A DNA stretch of 10,908 nt from an uncultured Ruminococcus sp. (GCA_947174085.1 CAMWHN010000049.1:1-10908), one strand, 5' to 3'; positions 1-7,451 are shown, counted from the first letter of the stretch. A program made the numbers and translations. Notes: generated by a model from the letters alone, not told the origin.

Positions 1-1
1 T

Positions 2-586
2 TCATATTTTTATTATATCATATCCTGTCAAGTTTTGGAAATTGATTTGCGTGCTGACAGGCTTTGTCAGACGTATGCACTAACCTATATGACAGCTAAA
101 ATGCTTGAAGAAATGGGAATTGCGGTTGATATAGAAGCCGTTGCCGGAATTATGGCAGACCACAACAACATGGTCAGCAACGAACAGAATCTCGGTCTGA
201 ACGCTTTCAATGCGGTTGTATCCTATGTAGCAAGAAACAGCTATAAATCGGGAATTAGTCAGAAAACAAATGAAGACGGCATTCCAGTAAAGGTAGTCAT
301 TGAAGAGAGTCTCATGAACGAAATTCTCATGAAAGCAGGATTTACAGATATAAAGGTTGTTATAAAGGAACTTGACAAAGCCGGATTTTTAATCAGACAG
401 GTAAAAGCTGGTCTGAAGTCCAAACTTACCATAAACGGAAATCTCTGCTGGTGCTATCAGATAGATATGAGCAGTATTGCAGATGGTGCAGAAATTGTTG
501 AAAAAAAGCCAGTTGTACTCCCTAATGTTAAGGCACAGGAGTTCATTGTTGATAGTGATGATATAGAAGGTGCATTATTTGAGTAA
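2..586 (+). CDS. C-terminal end of a DUF927-like primase/helicase protein (partial, enters from left edge)
   Basis: The frame is open from base 2 with no stop, so this is the 3' part of a longer gene; the TTG at 35 is probably just an internal leucine. The visible ~194 residues have a helical segment (ADRLCQTYALTYMTAKMLEE) followed by a small basic domain with a winged-helix feel (MNEILMKAGFTDIKVVIKEL ... KAGFLIRQ ... INGNLCWCYQID). This resembles the C-terminal region of DUF927/superfamily II helicase-like proteins found in phages and integrative elements, where they are thought to work with primase in element replication. The Walker motifs would lie outside the window, so I cannot confirm an ATPase. 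The family call is from pattern memory only. The gene ends 67 bases before the next start, in the same direction as the recombinase operon. Confidence 0.55.
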   Translation, partial: SYFYYIISCQVLEIDLRADRLCQTYALTYMTAKMLEEMGIAVDIEAVAGIMADHNNMVSNEQNLGLNAFNAVVSYVARNSYKSGISQKTNEDGIPVKVVIEESLMNEILMKAGFTDIKVVIKELDKAGFLIRQVKAGLKSKLTINGNLCWCYQIDMSSIADGAEIVEKKPVVLPNVKAQEFIVDSDDIEGALFE

Positions 587-596
587 GTCAGATAAC

Positions 597-634
597 GGAA
601 TGTTTCAGAGTCTTAACGGCTCTGGGACAATTCC
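597..634 (+). promoter_or_regulatory. Long RNA-type hairpin between the DUF927-like gene and the small ORF
   Basis: Arms 597-610 and 620-634 pair over 14 base pairs with one bulged base (629) and a 9-base loop. Two of the pairs are T-G wobbles at 604/626 and 605/625. These hold in plus-strand RNA but would be A-C mismatches in minus-strand RNA, so a plus-strand transcript function is favoured. Only four T's follow (637 onward), so it is a poor terminator. It could be a processing site, an mRNA stabiliser or an attenuator ahead of the ribosome site at 643-648. Confidence 0.6.
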
Positions 635-653
635 AGACTTTTGGGAGGTAGAT

Positions 654-821
654 ATGAAAATTAAAAATGTTACAATAAGCAGGGATAACTTTGAATGTAT
701 TAACGCAACTGTCAACAATAAGACTGAATCAACTTCACAACTGATAGTTACTAACCTTAGTTGTGTTCTTCTGGAAATGCTACAGAAACAGGCAGAACAG
801 GAGGAAGCGGATGAGCAATAA
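654..821 (+). CDS. Hypothetical 55-residue protein upstream of the serine recombinase
   Basis: I do not recognise a family. The ATG at 654 is chosen because GGGAGG (643-648) lies at a good distance upstream; an upstream in-frame ATG at 570 has no such site and overlaps the previous gene. The protein begins MKIKNVTISRDNFECINATV, is probably soluble, and ends in a charged, glutamate-rich helix (LLEMLQKQAEQEEADEQ). Its last 11 bases overlap the start of the recombinase, and the recombinase ribosome site lies inside it, which suggests translational coupling. By position it could be a recombinase accessory factor (directionality factors are often small), but nothing in the sequence shows that. Confidence 0.65.
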   Translation: MKIKNVTISRDNFECINATVNNKTESTSQLIVTNLSCVLLEMLQKQAEQEEADEQ

Positions 822-2622
822 AAATCCTCCTCTTACTGCTGTTTCGTATATAAGAGTTTCCACAGACAAACAGGCGGAAAATGGTCATTCTCTTGATGTG
901 CAGGATAAAATGACCCATATGTACGCTAAAGCCAATAATATTAAAATTTTGAAAACATTCTGTGACGAAGGTTACAGCGGTACAAATGCCAACAGACCAG
1001 CTTATCAGGAAATGAAGAAGTTTATCCTTGAACATCATGTAGATGTAGTTCTGGTTCACAAAGAAAACCGCCTGCACAGAAATGTATATAATTTCTATGA
1101 TGATATACATTTCTTTGAACAGCATGGCATAAGATTGATTGCTATTGCAGATGGAATAGACTCCAATGATGATAGTGCCTCTCTTGCGATGGCTGTACAA
1201 GCGGTTATCAGTGAGAATTTCAGTAAAAACCTCAGTAAGGAAACTAGAAAAGGACTTCTTGCAGGTGCGGAAAACTGTCAGCATATGGGCGGTAAACCGC
1301 CATATGGTTTCAAGGTCAACCACGATACAGGACTTTTAGAGATAGACGAGGTTACTGCTCCGGCAGTCAGACAAATCTTTCAGCAGTACGCTGACGGTTT
1401 CACCACGGGAGAAATCTGCAAGTGGCTCAGAGAACACGGCTATAAGACCAACAAAGGCAATGACTTCAAAGCGAATAGCCTCAACAGTATCTTTCACAAT
1501 GAAAAATACAGGGGCTGTTACACTTGGGACAAAGCCACTCCGAAGAACTCTGAGGGACACAGAAACGGTCATGCAATAAAAGACGAATATATAAAAATAG
1601 AGGGTGGTTGTCCGTCAATAGTTTCTAACGAGCTGTTCTCAGCTGTACAGGATAGACTTGCAGTCAACAGAAACAGAGCAAACAGGGCAAAACCTAAAAG
1701 ATACTATCCTCTCAATGGTAAAATTTTCTGTTCAGAGTGCGGCAGTAAAATGACTGGAAACGTACAGTACAGCGGCAATCATAAATATTTCCAGTATCGC
1801 TGTGCCAATAGGTGCGGCAACAAGTCCATAAGTGCTGAGCCTCTGGAAAACAGCATATTCAGAATGTTAGGTCAATGCCTGTTTTCTGAACCGAATCAAC
1901 AGGCAATCGTTGATACACTCAATGAAAATGCAAAGGCTCAGAAACAGGACAACGACACAGCATATCAACAGTTGAGGGCGAAGGCATCAAGGGTTGAAAC
2001 GGCTCAGAATAACCTTTTAAAAGTTATGGAATCGGGCAAAGCCACTCATGTTATCATGAACAGGCTGGAAATACTTGATAACGAATCCGAACAGATACAA
2101 ACGAAAATAGCAAACCTCGACAGAACCGTCAGGACGTTTACCAGTGACGACCTCAGCAAACTACAAAATAGTTTTACTGCGTATCTGCAAAAGTCTGATA
2201 CTATCAACAACAAGAGACTGCTGAACAGCACCATCAGCAGAATAGACGTAGGTAAGAACGAGGTGCAGGTTACACTTGCTGAAGGCATAGCCGTTGACCG
2301 TCAAACCAAAAACCTATTTATAAAGGAGAAAAATATTATGCCTATGAAGAACAATATTAAGAAAGTTACCATTGAAGGAATTTTACTTGATGTGAACCAT
2401 AATGACAAAGATATACTTACGCTTAATTTTGTCATGAGAGATAAAATGAAAGTAGGTTACACGGAAAATTCTATTATAAATGTTTCTATTGACGATTTCT
2501 ACGGCATAGCAGAAGAAGCCGAATGTGACATAATTGACATGGTAGGTTCTAAATTTGAAATGATCTTTGAAATCGTAGACAATGAAATAACAAATATACT
2601 TGAATTAACCAAAGTAGCATAA
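811..2622 (+). CDS. Large serine recombinase (site-specific integrase) with an extra C-terminal tail
   Basis: 603 residues from the ATG at 811, which has AGGAGG just upstream. The N-terminal resolvase domain has YIRVSTDKQ with the predicted nucleophile Ser17, then DEGYSGT and the RLHRN motif with the two catalytic arginines (about 87 and 90). The usual LDRLSR is here ENRLHR. A recombinase domain follows (GGKPPYGF near 160; HNEKYRG near 229), then a zinc beta-ribbon with C307, C310, C331 and C335, and a coiled-coil stretch of about residues 375-440. Such enzymes cut and rejoin attP/attB to integrate or excise phages and conjugative or mobilisable elements. The ordinary family end would fall near residue 505. 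Here the frame runs on for 94 more residues starting at an ATG (2338) with its own ribosome site, so this is either a fusion or an overlapping internal gene. It forms an operon with the 55-residue ORF and ends at a terminator. Confidence 0.95.
   Translation: MSNKNPPLTAVSYIRVSTDKQAENGHSLDVQDKMTHMYAKANNIKILKTFCDEGYSGTNANRPAYQEMKKFILEHHVDVVLVHKENRLHRNVYNFYDDIHFFEQHGIRLIAIADGIDSNDDSASLAMAVQAVISENFSKNLSKETRKGLLAGAENCQHMGGKPPYGFKVNHDTGLLEIDEVTAPAVRQIFQQYADGFTTGEICKWLREHGYKTNKGNDFKANSLNSIFHNEKYRGCYTWDKATPKNSEGHRNGHAIKDEYIKIEGGCPSIVSNELFSAVQDRLAVNRNRANRAKPKRYYPLNGKIFCSECGSKMTGNVQYSGNHKYFQYRCANRCGNKSISAEPLENSIFRMLGQCLFSEPNQQAIVDTLNENAKAQKQDNDTAYQQLRAKASRVETAQNNLLKVMESGKATHVIMNRLEILDNESEQIQTKIANLDRTVRTFTSDDLSKLQNSFTAYLQKSDTINNKRLLNSTISRIDVGKNEVQVTLAEGIAVDRQTKNLFIKEKNIMPMKNNIKKVTIEGILLDVNHNDKDILTLNFVMRDKMKVGYTENSIINVSIDDFYGIAEEAECDIIDMVGSKFEMIFEIVDNEITNILELTKVA
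2338..2622 (+). other. Possible internal in-frame start giving a separate 94-residue protein
   Basis: Within the recombinase frame, AAAGGAG (2322-2328) lies 9 bases before the ATG at 2338. This is as good a ribosome site as those of real genes in the window. The product would begin MPMKNNIKKVTIEGILLDVN and have an alternating, beta-rich look, with no recombinase motif that I recognise. Either ribosomes start here and make a stand-alone small protein, or a once-separate downstream gene has been fused to the recombinase by loss of its stop codon. I cannot tell which from sequence alone. Confidence 0.35.
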
Positions 2623-2629
2623 AGCACAG

Positions 2630-2668
2630 AAGCCACAGCTGGATAACCTCCAACTGTGGCTTTTCTTT
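2630..2668 (+). terminator. Rho-independent terminator after the first recombinase
   Basis: AAGCCACAG (2630-2638) pairs with CTGTGGCTT (2654-2662). The stem may be extended inward by TGG/CCA, and a T-rich tail follows (TTTTCTTTTG). It starts 7 bases after the recombinase stop codon. Confidence 0.85.
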
Positions 2669-2690
2669 TGTCTTTTTTCAGTCAGAAAAT

Positions 2691-2878
2691 CGGAGTACGC
2701 TACTTTCATAGGTGTTGGGGTACTCCACCACTACAACCCCTATACAGATTCATAGCAAGCAAAGGAATAAATCAGCCTTGTTCCGTAGGTGTTGGCGTTT
2801 CTCTCTTTCTTGTGGCGACGCACTCAGATACTCAGATGCTGTTGACGGTGGGATTCTCCATCAACGCTAAACGTAAAC
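2691..2878. repeat. Intergenic repeated element, copy A
   Basis: The ~290 bases between the terminator and the minus-strand regulator hold no convincing gene. They contain the first of three diverged copies of an intergenic element. The core 2784-2837 aligns without gaps to 5101-5154 (39 of 54 identical by hand count). It opens with CGGAGTAC, as copy C does, and GGAGTAC/GTACTCC can form a 7-bp stem. A second hairpin is GTTGA/TCAAC around the loop GGGATTCT (about 2840-2865). The same stretch is also open in one reading frame and would encode a hydrophobic segment followed by HSDTQM, but there is no start codon with a ribosome site. Confidence 0.7.
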
Positions 2879-2960
2879 TTTTCATGAATATTCTGTAAGA
2901 TTCATTTGAACGGACATACATCTGTCTGGTATGATTTGTATAATAGAATCAGAGGGGATT

Positions 2961-3143
2961 TCAAGACTCTTGTTTCTCCTCGTCAGGTTTATTCAGATGT
3001 TCCATAGCATATTCACAGCATTGAATCACAAGCTGATTGAAAGAAATATCATGCTCTGTCGCAAGTTTTTCCAGTTTCTCAATCAGCATATCTGGCATAC
3101 GAATTGTTTTATTGGAAGCAGTAGGCTTTTTAATCTCAAACAT
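2961..3143 (-). CDS. Small ribbon-helix-helix (Arc/CopG-like) DNA-binding protein
   Basis: 60 residues on the minus strand. The start is set at 3143 because GGAGTG precedes it at normal spacing; an upstream in-frame ATG at 3185 lacks one. The pattern NKTIRMPDMLIEKLEKLA then EHDISFNQLVIQCCEYAM is the short beta strand plus two helices of a ribbon-helix-helix fold: TIRMP is the base-reading strand and the second helix begins near SFNQL. Such proteins bind operator palindromes as dimers and usually repress. It is divergent from the lipoprotein gene, and a perfect palindrome lies in the shared intergenic region, so it may control that gene and itself. An antitoxin role is possible, but no toxin partner is visible. 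Confidence 0.8.
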   Translation of the reverse strand: MFEIKKPTASNKTIRMPDMLIEKLEKLATEHDISFNQLVIQCCEYAMEHLNKPDEEKQES

Positions 3144-3231
3144 TTTTTCATCACTCCACATAAAATTTATACTATTATTGTACATTGAATTTGTGAATTA
3201 TGATAGACTTAAAATAATATGTAAAAATTAC

Positions 3232-3260
3232 TTGCAATTTTAATTGCAATATGCTATAAT
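3232..3260 (+). promoter_or_regulatory. Lipoprotein promoter with palindromic operator over the -35 box
   Basis: TTGCAA (3232-3237) and TATAAT (3255-3260) are separated by exactly 17 bases, a near-consensus sigma-A-type promoter about 47 bases before the lipoprotein start. TTGCAATT-TT-AATTGCAA (3232-3249) is an 18-bp palindrome that covers the -35 box and spacer. A protein bound there should block polymerase. The divergent ribbon-helix-helix protein is the obvious candidate, by inference. Confidence 0.8.
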
Positions 3261-3306
3261 GAATCTGGGACTTGAAATAAATTTCCGAAAGAAAGGATAG
3301 ATGTGC

Positions 3307-5079
3307 ATGAAAAAGAAAATAAATTCTATTATTATGACTGTCTTGGCTCTTTGTGTTTGTATTTCCGTGACTGGATGTGCTGATGAAGTTGAGAAAGTTG
3401 AAGATTCACCTGTAGAAAGTAAAGTTGAGACAATTGAAGTTTCACCTATAGGACTTGTGGAAGCTATGACCTGCCCAGAAAGCTGCGATGCTGGAAAGTT
3501 TGGTTACTATTGTTCTGAGGGTTCGTATGGTATCTATTTTTCAGCTAAAGAACATGATGAAGTATATTTGCTGGAAACAGAAGGCGGAAGAAGTGTTGAA
3601 ACAACTGCTTCTGAAAGTGAAATTTACGGAAGAGATAATACACCTTGGAATTACGATACTGAACTTGAACACGGAACAGATGAAGACGGTGACGGATATA
3701 TTTCGTTTACAATCAGCGTTTACGTTGGCGATGGTTATGAACCAGTAAGTATCATTAAAGGAAAAAAAGATGAAAATATTGATAATAGCAATTCAGCAGA
3801 ACAACAGACAGCAGATTCAAAATCAGAAACTGAAATTGAAGCGGAAAGCGAATCTGAACAGTATATAAACCCGAAAACAGAAGCAAGTTTTGAAGTTCTC
3901 AATACTTGCTATAACTTAAAGAAAGAATCTTATGGTGAAGTGACGAGCTTTGAAGAATGTGAATTTGTTTCCGGTATTACAAAAGCATTTAATAGTAATG
4001 GAAAAATTGTCTTTACAGAAGGCACTTATAGCGACAAAAGAGGCTATTTGTATGATATTGAAACTAAAGAAGCCACAGTTTATGATTTATCTCCATTTGT
4101 CAGTGGTGATGTCTACTATTCCGAAGGTAATTTTTATTGTTTGAATACATCTGACAAAACATTGAAGAAAATGGACAGTGAAGGAAATATAACACAGGTA
4201 GAACTTCCGTCGGATTATTTAGGTAAAATTTATATTTTGAATAACGGAACAGTGCTTATTTGCAGTGAATATGAAGATGATTATATAATCATTTCAAATG
4301 ACTTTAATTCAGTACAAAATTTACCAAAACCTCAAGTTACAAAGGCACATGGGATTGTTGAAGACAGTAATGCAGCAATTATTGTCGGAAGTTATGGGAC
4401 AAAGATATTCGCAGGTGTAGATTACAGCAATCACCTATATTGTTTTGACACTGATACCTTTACATGGAACGAAACAGATATTTTTTACGACTACAAGACC
4501 AACTGCTATTTTTCAGGAAAATATGGTGTTATTTTAAATGAGTCAAAAGATAGTTATTCTTTCTACAACCTTGAAACATTCGAGGTAATTGATACACCAG
4601 ATATTACAGGTAATAAAAGATTGCTTTCTGTTTTTACGGAAGATGAGAATCTCATTGATTTAGCATCAATTGAGGAAGCAAATAATACGACTGCTGAAGA
4701 AAAGGAAATATTGAAAAAATTAGTAAGCAATGCTCTGTCGGATATATATTCATTAACTGATGAACAATGGGACATGGTCTACGACCAAATACCTTTGAGT
4801 AGTGATTGGTCGCTCTTAACTCAATTTATTATTGGCAACACGAGTTACAGTAATGATGATTATTTGACTGGAGTATATGAAAGACATTTCTATACAGTTT
4901 CATTTTCAGATAACAATAAAGTACCAAAATTAGTTCAGTATCTGGACGATACCAAATATCCCAGTGCAACATCATGTATGATTGACCATGAAAAATGTGT
5001 TTATAAAGATTCCTATGGAATATTTATTCATAATCTTGAAACAGGTGACGAAGAGACTGTCCTGTTGTTCAATCAATAA
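3307..5079 (+). CDS. Secreted lipoprotein with acidic linker and propeller-like C-terminal region
   Basis: 590 residues from the ATG at 3307. The earlier in-frame ATG at 3301 is only 3 bases from the AAAGGA site, so it is less likely. The N-terminus MKKKINSIIMTVLALCVC, followed by the lipobox VTGC with Cys24, marks a lipid-anchored surface protein on the outer face of the membrane. A first domain of about 125 residues is followed by a low-complexity Ser/Glu/Lys linker (about 150-190) of the kind that spans the cell wall. The remaining ~400 residues show repeated short beta-strand units with G-x-Y/L-Y and aspartate turns (for example GYLYDIETKEA, GDVYYSEGNFYCL), suggesting a beta-propeller or similar sensor/binding fold. 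No enzyme motif is visible. It is a single gene under its own operator-bearing promoter and looks like cargo. Function unknown. Confidence 0.85.
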   Translation: MKKKINSIIMTVLALCVCISVTGCADEVEKVEDSPVESKVETIEVSPIGLVEAMTCPESCDAGKFGYYCSEGSYGIYFSAKEHDEVYLLETEGGRSVETTASESEIYGRDNTPWNYDTELEHGTDEDGDGYISFTISVYVGDGYEPVSIIKGKKDENIDNSNSAEQQTADSKSETEIEAESESEQYINPKTEASFEVLNTCYNLKKESYGEVTSFEECEFVSGITKAFNSNGKIVFTEGTYSDKRGYLYDIETKEATVYDLSPFVSGDVYYSEGNFYCLNTSDKTLKKMDSEGNITQVELPSDYLGKIYILNNGTVLICSEYEDDYIIISNDFNSVQNLPKPQVTKAHGIVEDSNAAIIVGSYGTKIFAGVDYSNHLYCFDTDTFTWNETDIFYDYKTNCYFSGKYGVILNESKDSYSFYNLETFEVIDTPDITGNKRLLSVFTEDENLIDLASIEEANNTTAEEKEILKKLVSNALSDIYSLTDEQWDMVYDQIPLSSDWSLLTQFIIGNTSYSNDDYLTGVYERHFYTVSFSDNNKVPKLVQYLDDTKYPSATSCMIDHEKCVYKDSYGIFIHNLETGDEETVLLFNQ

Positions 5080-5215
5080 AGGAATACCCCTTACAATAGT
5101 CGTTTGTACTCTTGTTTTTCTCTTCCTTGTTACGATACAATCAGAAACTCAGATAGTAACTTCAAGGTGTAGTTTCTGTTGGTGACGGGATTCTACGTCA
5201 ACCGTATCAAATTAC
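5078..5215. repeat. Intergenic repeated element, copy B
   Basis: Starts at the lipoprotein stop codon with AAAGGAATA, which copy A also has at 2761. The core 5101-5154 matches copy A without gaps, and 5111-5160 matches copy C at 10588-10637 (35 of 50 by hand count). The arms TTGTA (5104-5108) and TACAA (5136-5140) can pair around the conserved pyrimidine-rich loop. A second hairpin, TGACG/CGTCA, holds a GGATTCTA loop (about 5183-5200). Compared with A it has about 20 extra bases between the two conserved blocks. It lacks the CGGAGTAC 5' part, where the lipoprotein gene ends instead. Confidence 0.7.
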
Positions 5216-5234
5216 AAAACCGAATGTATATTAT

Positions 5235-5275
5235 AATCCTGATAAGGAGCTTCCAACCTTATCAGGATTTTTTTA
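5235..5275 (+). terminator. Strong rho-independent terminator just before the amidoligase ribosome site
   Basis: AATCCTGATAAGG (5235-5247) pairs perfectly with CCTTATCAGGATT (5257-5269), 13 bp with a 9-base loop, followed by a run of T's to 5274. It ends only 6 bases before GGAGGT at 5281. A TATAAT at 5232-5237 overlaps the 5' arm but has no good -35 box. Either upstream RNA is terminated here while a weak local promoter drives the operon, or this is a conditional attenuator. Confidence 0.9.
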
Positions 5276-5294
5276 TTTCAGGAGGTATTTTGAA

Positions 5295-6389
5295 ATGGGA
5301 GAAAAAAGAATCTGCTCCTGTTGCGGTGACGTTCTTGACGAGGACTACTACGGCACATGGGTAGGCGAGGACTTGCTTTGTGAGTCATGTGCGGACGAGG
5401 AATGTATTATCTGCGACCATTGCGGTGATACGGTTTATTCCAACGATGCAGAAAGCGACGACAACATCTGTCTTTGTGTAGACTGCTACAATGACTACTA
5501 CCGCAGATGTGAAAACTGTAACAACATCATTCACGACAATGATGTAAACTGGCACGATGGACTGCCTTACTGCAACAGTTGCTATGATGATATCGACAGC
5601 GACTATGAAATCGAGGATTACAACTATAAGCCTGCCCCGATTTTCTATGGCGACAGCTATCTATATTTCGGTGTGGAGCTTGAAATTGACAACGGCGGTA
5701 AGGACGGTAACAATGCAAGAAGTCTTAAAGATATTGCCAACGTTCATGACGAGTATATCTACATAAAGTCGGACGGAAGTATTTATGGTGGTTTTGAAAT
5801 CGTTTCACACCCAATGACACTTGATTATCACATGAACACAATGGACTGGGAAAGTATTCTTTATGAATCAGTTGAAATGGGCTATAAGTCACACGATACA
5901 AGTACCTGCGGTCTGCATATTCACGTCAATCGTGATGCCTTTGGTGTAAATCAGGGAGAGCAGGAGAAAATCATCAGCCGTATTCTGTTCTTTGTTGAAA
6001 AGCACTGGAATGAGATTTTCAGATTCAGCAGACGTACAGAGAGCAATATGAATCGCTGGAGCTGTCGTCTTGGTATGGAAAAGTCAGGCAAGGAAATTCT
6101 TGACAAGGCGAAAGACTGCGAAAATCGCTATGTTGCTGTAAACCTCAGAAACTATTCTACAGTTGAGTTCAGACTTTTCAGAGGTACGCTCAGATACAAC
6201 ACATTTATAGCCACTTTGCAATTCGTAAGCGAAATTTGCAGGGTGGCTTTAACTATGTCCGAAGAAGAAATCGACGGAATGAGTTGGAGCGAGTTTGTGC
6301 GTTCAGTCAGATATGATGAACTGATTCAGTATCTGAAAGAACGCCGACTTTATGTCAACGAAGAAATTTTTACAGAGGAGGAAGTTTAA
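5295..6389 (+). CDS. Amidoligase-family enzyme with N-terminal Cys-rich zinc-binding module
   Basis: 364 residues; the start is supported by GGAGGT (5281-5286). Residues 7-96 hold 15 cysteines, mostly in C-x2-C knuckles (C29/C32, C37/C40/C43, C61/C64, C72/C75, C93/C96), like tandem LIM- or treble-clef-type zinc fingers for protein contact. From about 123 the protein matches the amidoligase family (Amidoligase_2), a glutamine-synthetase-like fold: YFGVELE, SDGSI, GFEIVSHP (about 167-173), CGLHIHVN (205-212), and NLRN with TVEFRLFRGTL (283-299). These carry the acidic, His and Arg residues expected to bind metal-ATP and the carboxylate. Family members are predicted to join an amine or ammonia to a carboxyl group of a metabolite, peptide or protein. 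The next gene, one base away, is a glutamine amidotransferase that could supply ammonia. The real substrate is unknown. Confidence 0.88.
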   Translation: MGEKRICSCCGDVLDEDYYGTWVGEDLLCESCADEECIICDHCGDTVYSNDAESDDNICLCVDCYNDYYRRCENCNNIIHDNDVNWHDGLPYCNSCYDDIDSDYEIEDYNYKPAPIFYGDSYLYFGVELEIDNGGKDGNNARSLKDIANVHDEYIYIKSDGSIYGGFEIVSHPMTLDYHMNTMDWESILYESVEMGYKSHDTSTCGLHIHVNRDAFGVNQGEQEKIISRILFFVEKHWNEIFRFSRRTESNMNRWSCRLGMEKSGKEILDKAKDCENRYVAVNLRNYSTVEFRLFRGTLRYNTFIATLQFVSEICRVALTMSEEEIDGMSWSEFVRSVRYDELIQYLKERRLYVNEEIFTEEEV

Positions 6390-6390
6390 A

Positions 6391-7335
6391 ATGTGTGCGA
6401 TATTCGGATTTTTAAATCACGGCAACAAAGTTAGCAAGGCTGTTTTGAAAAAGCTGATAAAGGCTCTTTCAGTCTGTGCAGAGGTCAGGGGTACAGATGC
6501 AACAGGCATTTCCTATGTTAAAAACGGCGAAATGGTTACTTTCAAGAAAGCAAAACCTGCACACAAGATAAAGCTGTATTTTCCGATAGATACAACGGCA
6601 GTTATCGGTCATACTCGCTTTACTACTCAGGGCAGTGAAAAATGCAACTACAACAATCATCCATTTTACAGTGAAAAGGGCTTTGCACTGGCACATAATG
6701 GTGTACTTTACAATGACAAGGAAATTCGCAAGAAATATATGTTCCCTGATACAAAAATCGAAACAGACAGCTATATTGCCGTTCAGCTTCTGGAGTATTT
6801 TGGCAGTGCAGATATGAAAAGTATCAAGCAGATGTCAGAACTTGTTGAAGGTAGTTTTACTTTCACAATCCTCAGAAATGACAACACGCTTTTCCTTGTT
6901 AAAGGCACAAATCCAATAGCTGTATATCATTTTGCAGAACTCGGAATTTATGTCTACGCAAGCACAAAGGAAATCCTTGAAAACGCTTTAAACAGCATAA
7001 ATTTCAACTATCCACATACGGAAGTCAAAATGACAGACGGAGAAATTTTGCAGATAAATTCTAACGGAACAGCAGTGAAAGATATTTTTGAAATGGCTGA
7101 CAAATTCATTCCACGTTATTGGAATTATTCATGCTGTGATGACTGGTACAATGATTTTGTAAGCGAAGAAAAAGACCTGCTTTTTGATTACTGCGGAATG
7201 TTCGGAATATCGGAAGATGATGTTAAATTACTTCTTGATTTTGGCTATACAACAGACGAAATCGAAGATTTGCTCATGAATCCAGCAGAACTTGAAGAAG
7301 TGTTGAAAGAAATCAAGGACATTGAAAGGTGGTGA
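6391..7335 (+). CDS. Class II glutamine amidotransferase (Ntn hydrolase)
   Basis: 314 residues from the ATG at 6391; AGGAGG lies inside the end of the amidoligase gene, one base gap, so the two are surely co-expressed. MCAIFGF exposes Cys2 as the N-terminal nucleophile after Met removal. RGTDATG (33-39), GHTRFTTQG (73-81), AHNGVLYN (101-108) and ETDS (124-127) are the glutamine-binding and oxyanion motifs of GATase type 2. These enzymes hydrolyse glutamine and pass ammonia to a partner. The protein ends in a ~50-residue helical tail (ISEDDVKLLLDFGYTTDEIE) instead of a synthetase, sugar isomerase or phosphoribosyltransferase domain, so the acceptor must be another protein, most simply the amidoligase. 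That pairing has been described by comparative genomics; this particular product is not known to me. Confidence 0.9.
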   Translation: MCAIFGFLNHGNKVSKAVLKKLIKALSVCAEVRGTDATGISYVKNGEMVTFKKAKPAHKIKLYFPIDTTAVIGHTRFTTQGSEKCNYNNHPFYSEKGFALAHNGVLYNDKEIRKKYMFPDTKIETDSYIAVQLLEYFGSADMKSIKQMSELVEGSFTFTILRNDNTLFLVKGTNPIAVYHFAELGIYVYASTKEILENALNSINFNYPHTEVKMTDGEILQINSNGTAVKDIFEMADKFIPRYWNYSCCDDWYNDFVSEEKDLLFDYCGMFGISEDDVKLLLDFGYTTDEIEDLLMNPAELEEVLKEIKDIERW

Positions 7336-7340
7336 GAAAC

Positions 7341-7421
7341 ATGGAATACTTTTTCGGCGGACTGGCACTTGTGCTTGTGGTTGGTGGAGTTGCAATAGCA
7401 CTTGAATACAACGAAGCATAA
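7341..7421 (+). CDS. 26-residue hydrophobic micro-peptide 1
   Basis: The ATG at 7341 follows the amidotransferase stop by 5 bases and has GGTGGTGAG upstream, whose GGTG sits over the previous stop. The peptide starts MEYFFGG, has a hydrophobic core LALVLVVGGVAIAL long enough for one membrane helix, and ends in EYNEA. Net charge is negative. It is below the usual annotation cutoff but is supported by its ribosome site, tight spacing and a sensible membrane-peptide composition. It could be a small membrane protein, a toxin-like peptide, or a substrate of the amidoligase (Glu residues at 2, 22 and 25). No family recognised. Confidence 0.6.
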   Translation: MEYFFGGLALVLVVGGVAIALEYNEA

Positions 7422-7451
7422 AAAATTCAAAGATGAGAGGAGGTGAGGACG

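Noticed and set aside
757..1323. 188-codon open frame on the minus strand
   Set aside because: Fully antisense to the catalytic and recombinase domains of the first serine recombinase, no family resemblance, and no supporting ribosome site.
2656..2898. 80-codon plus-strand open frame after the first recombinase
   Set aside because: It starts inside the terminator stem with no ribosome site. Treated as part of repeat copy A, though its SDTQ segment is discussed as a possible peptide remnant.
2906..2945. Possible plus-strand promoter (TTGAAC ... TATGAT or TATAAT)
   Set aside because: Weak -35 and an 18-base or unclear spacer. It would drive RNA antisense to the regulator gene; not strong enough to call without transcript data.
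2931..3243. Two plus-strand open frames opposite the ribbon-helix-helix gene
   Set aside because: Antisense shadows of a recognisable DNA-binding protein that has a proper minus-strand start.
5179..5364. 61-codon frame running into the amidoligase start
   Set aside because: It crosses the repeat and the terminator and overlaps the amidoligase N-terminus out of frame; no good ribosome site.
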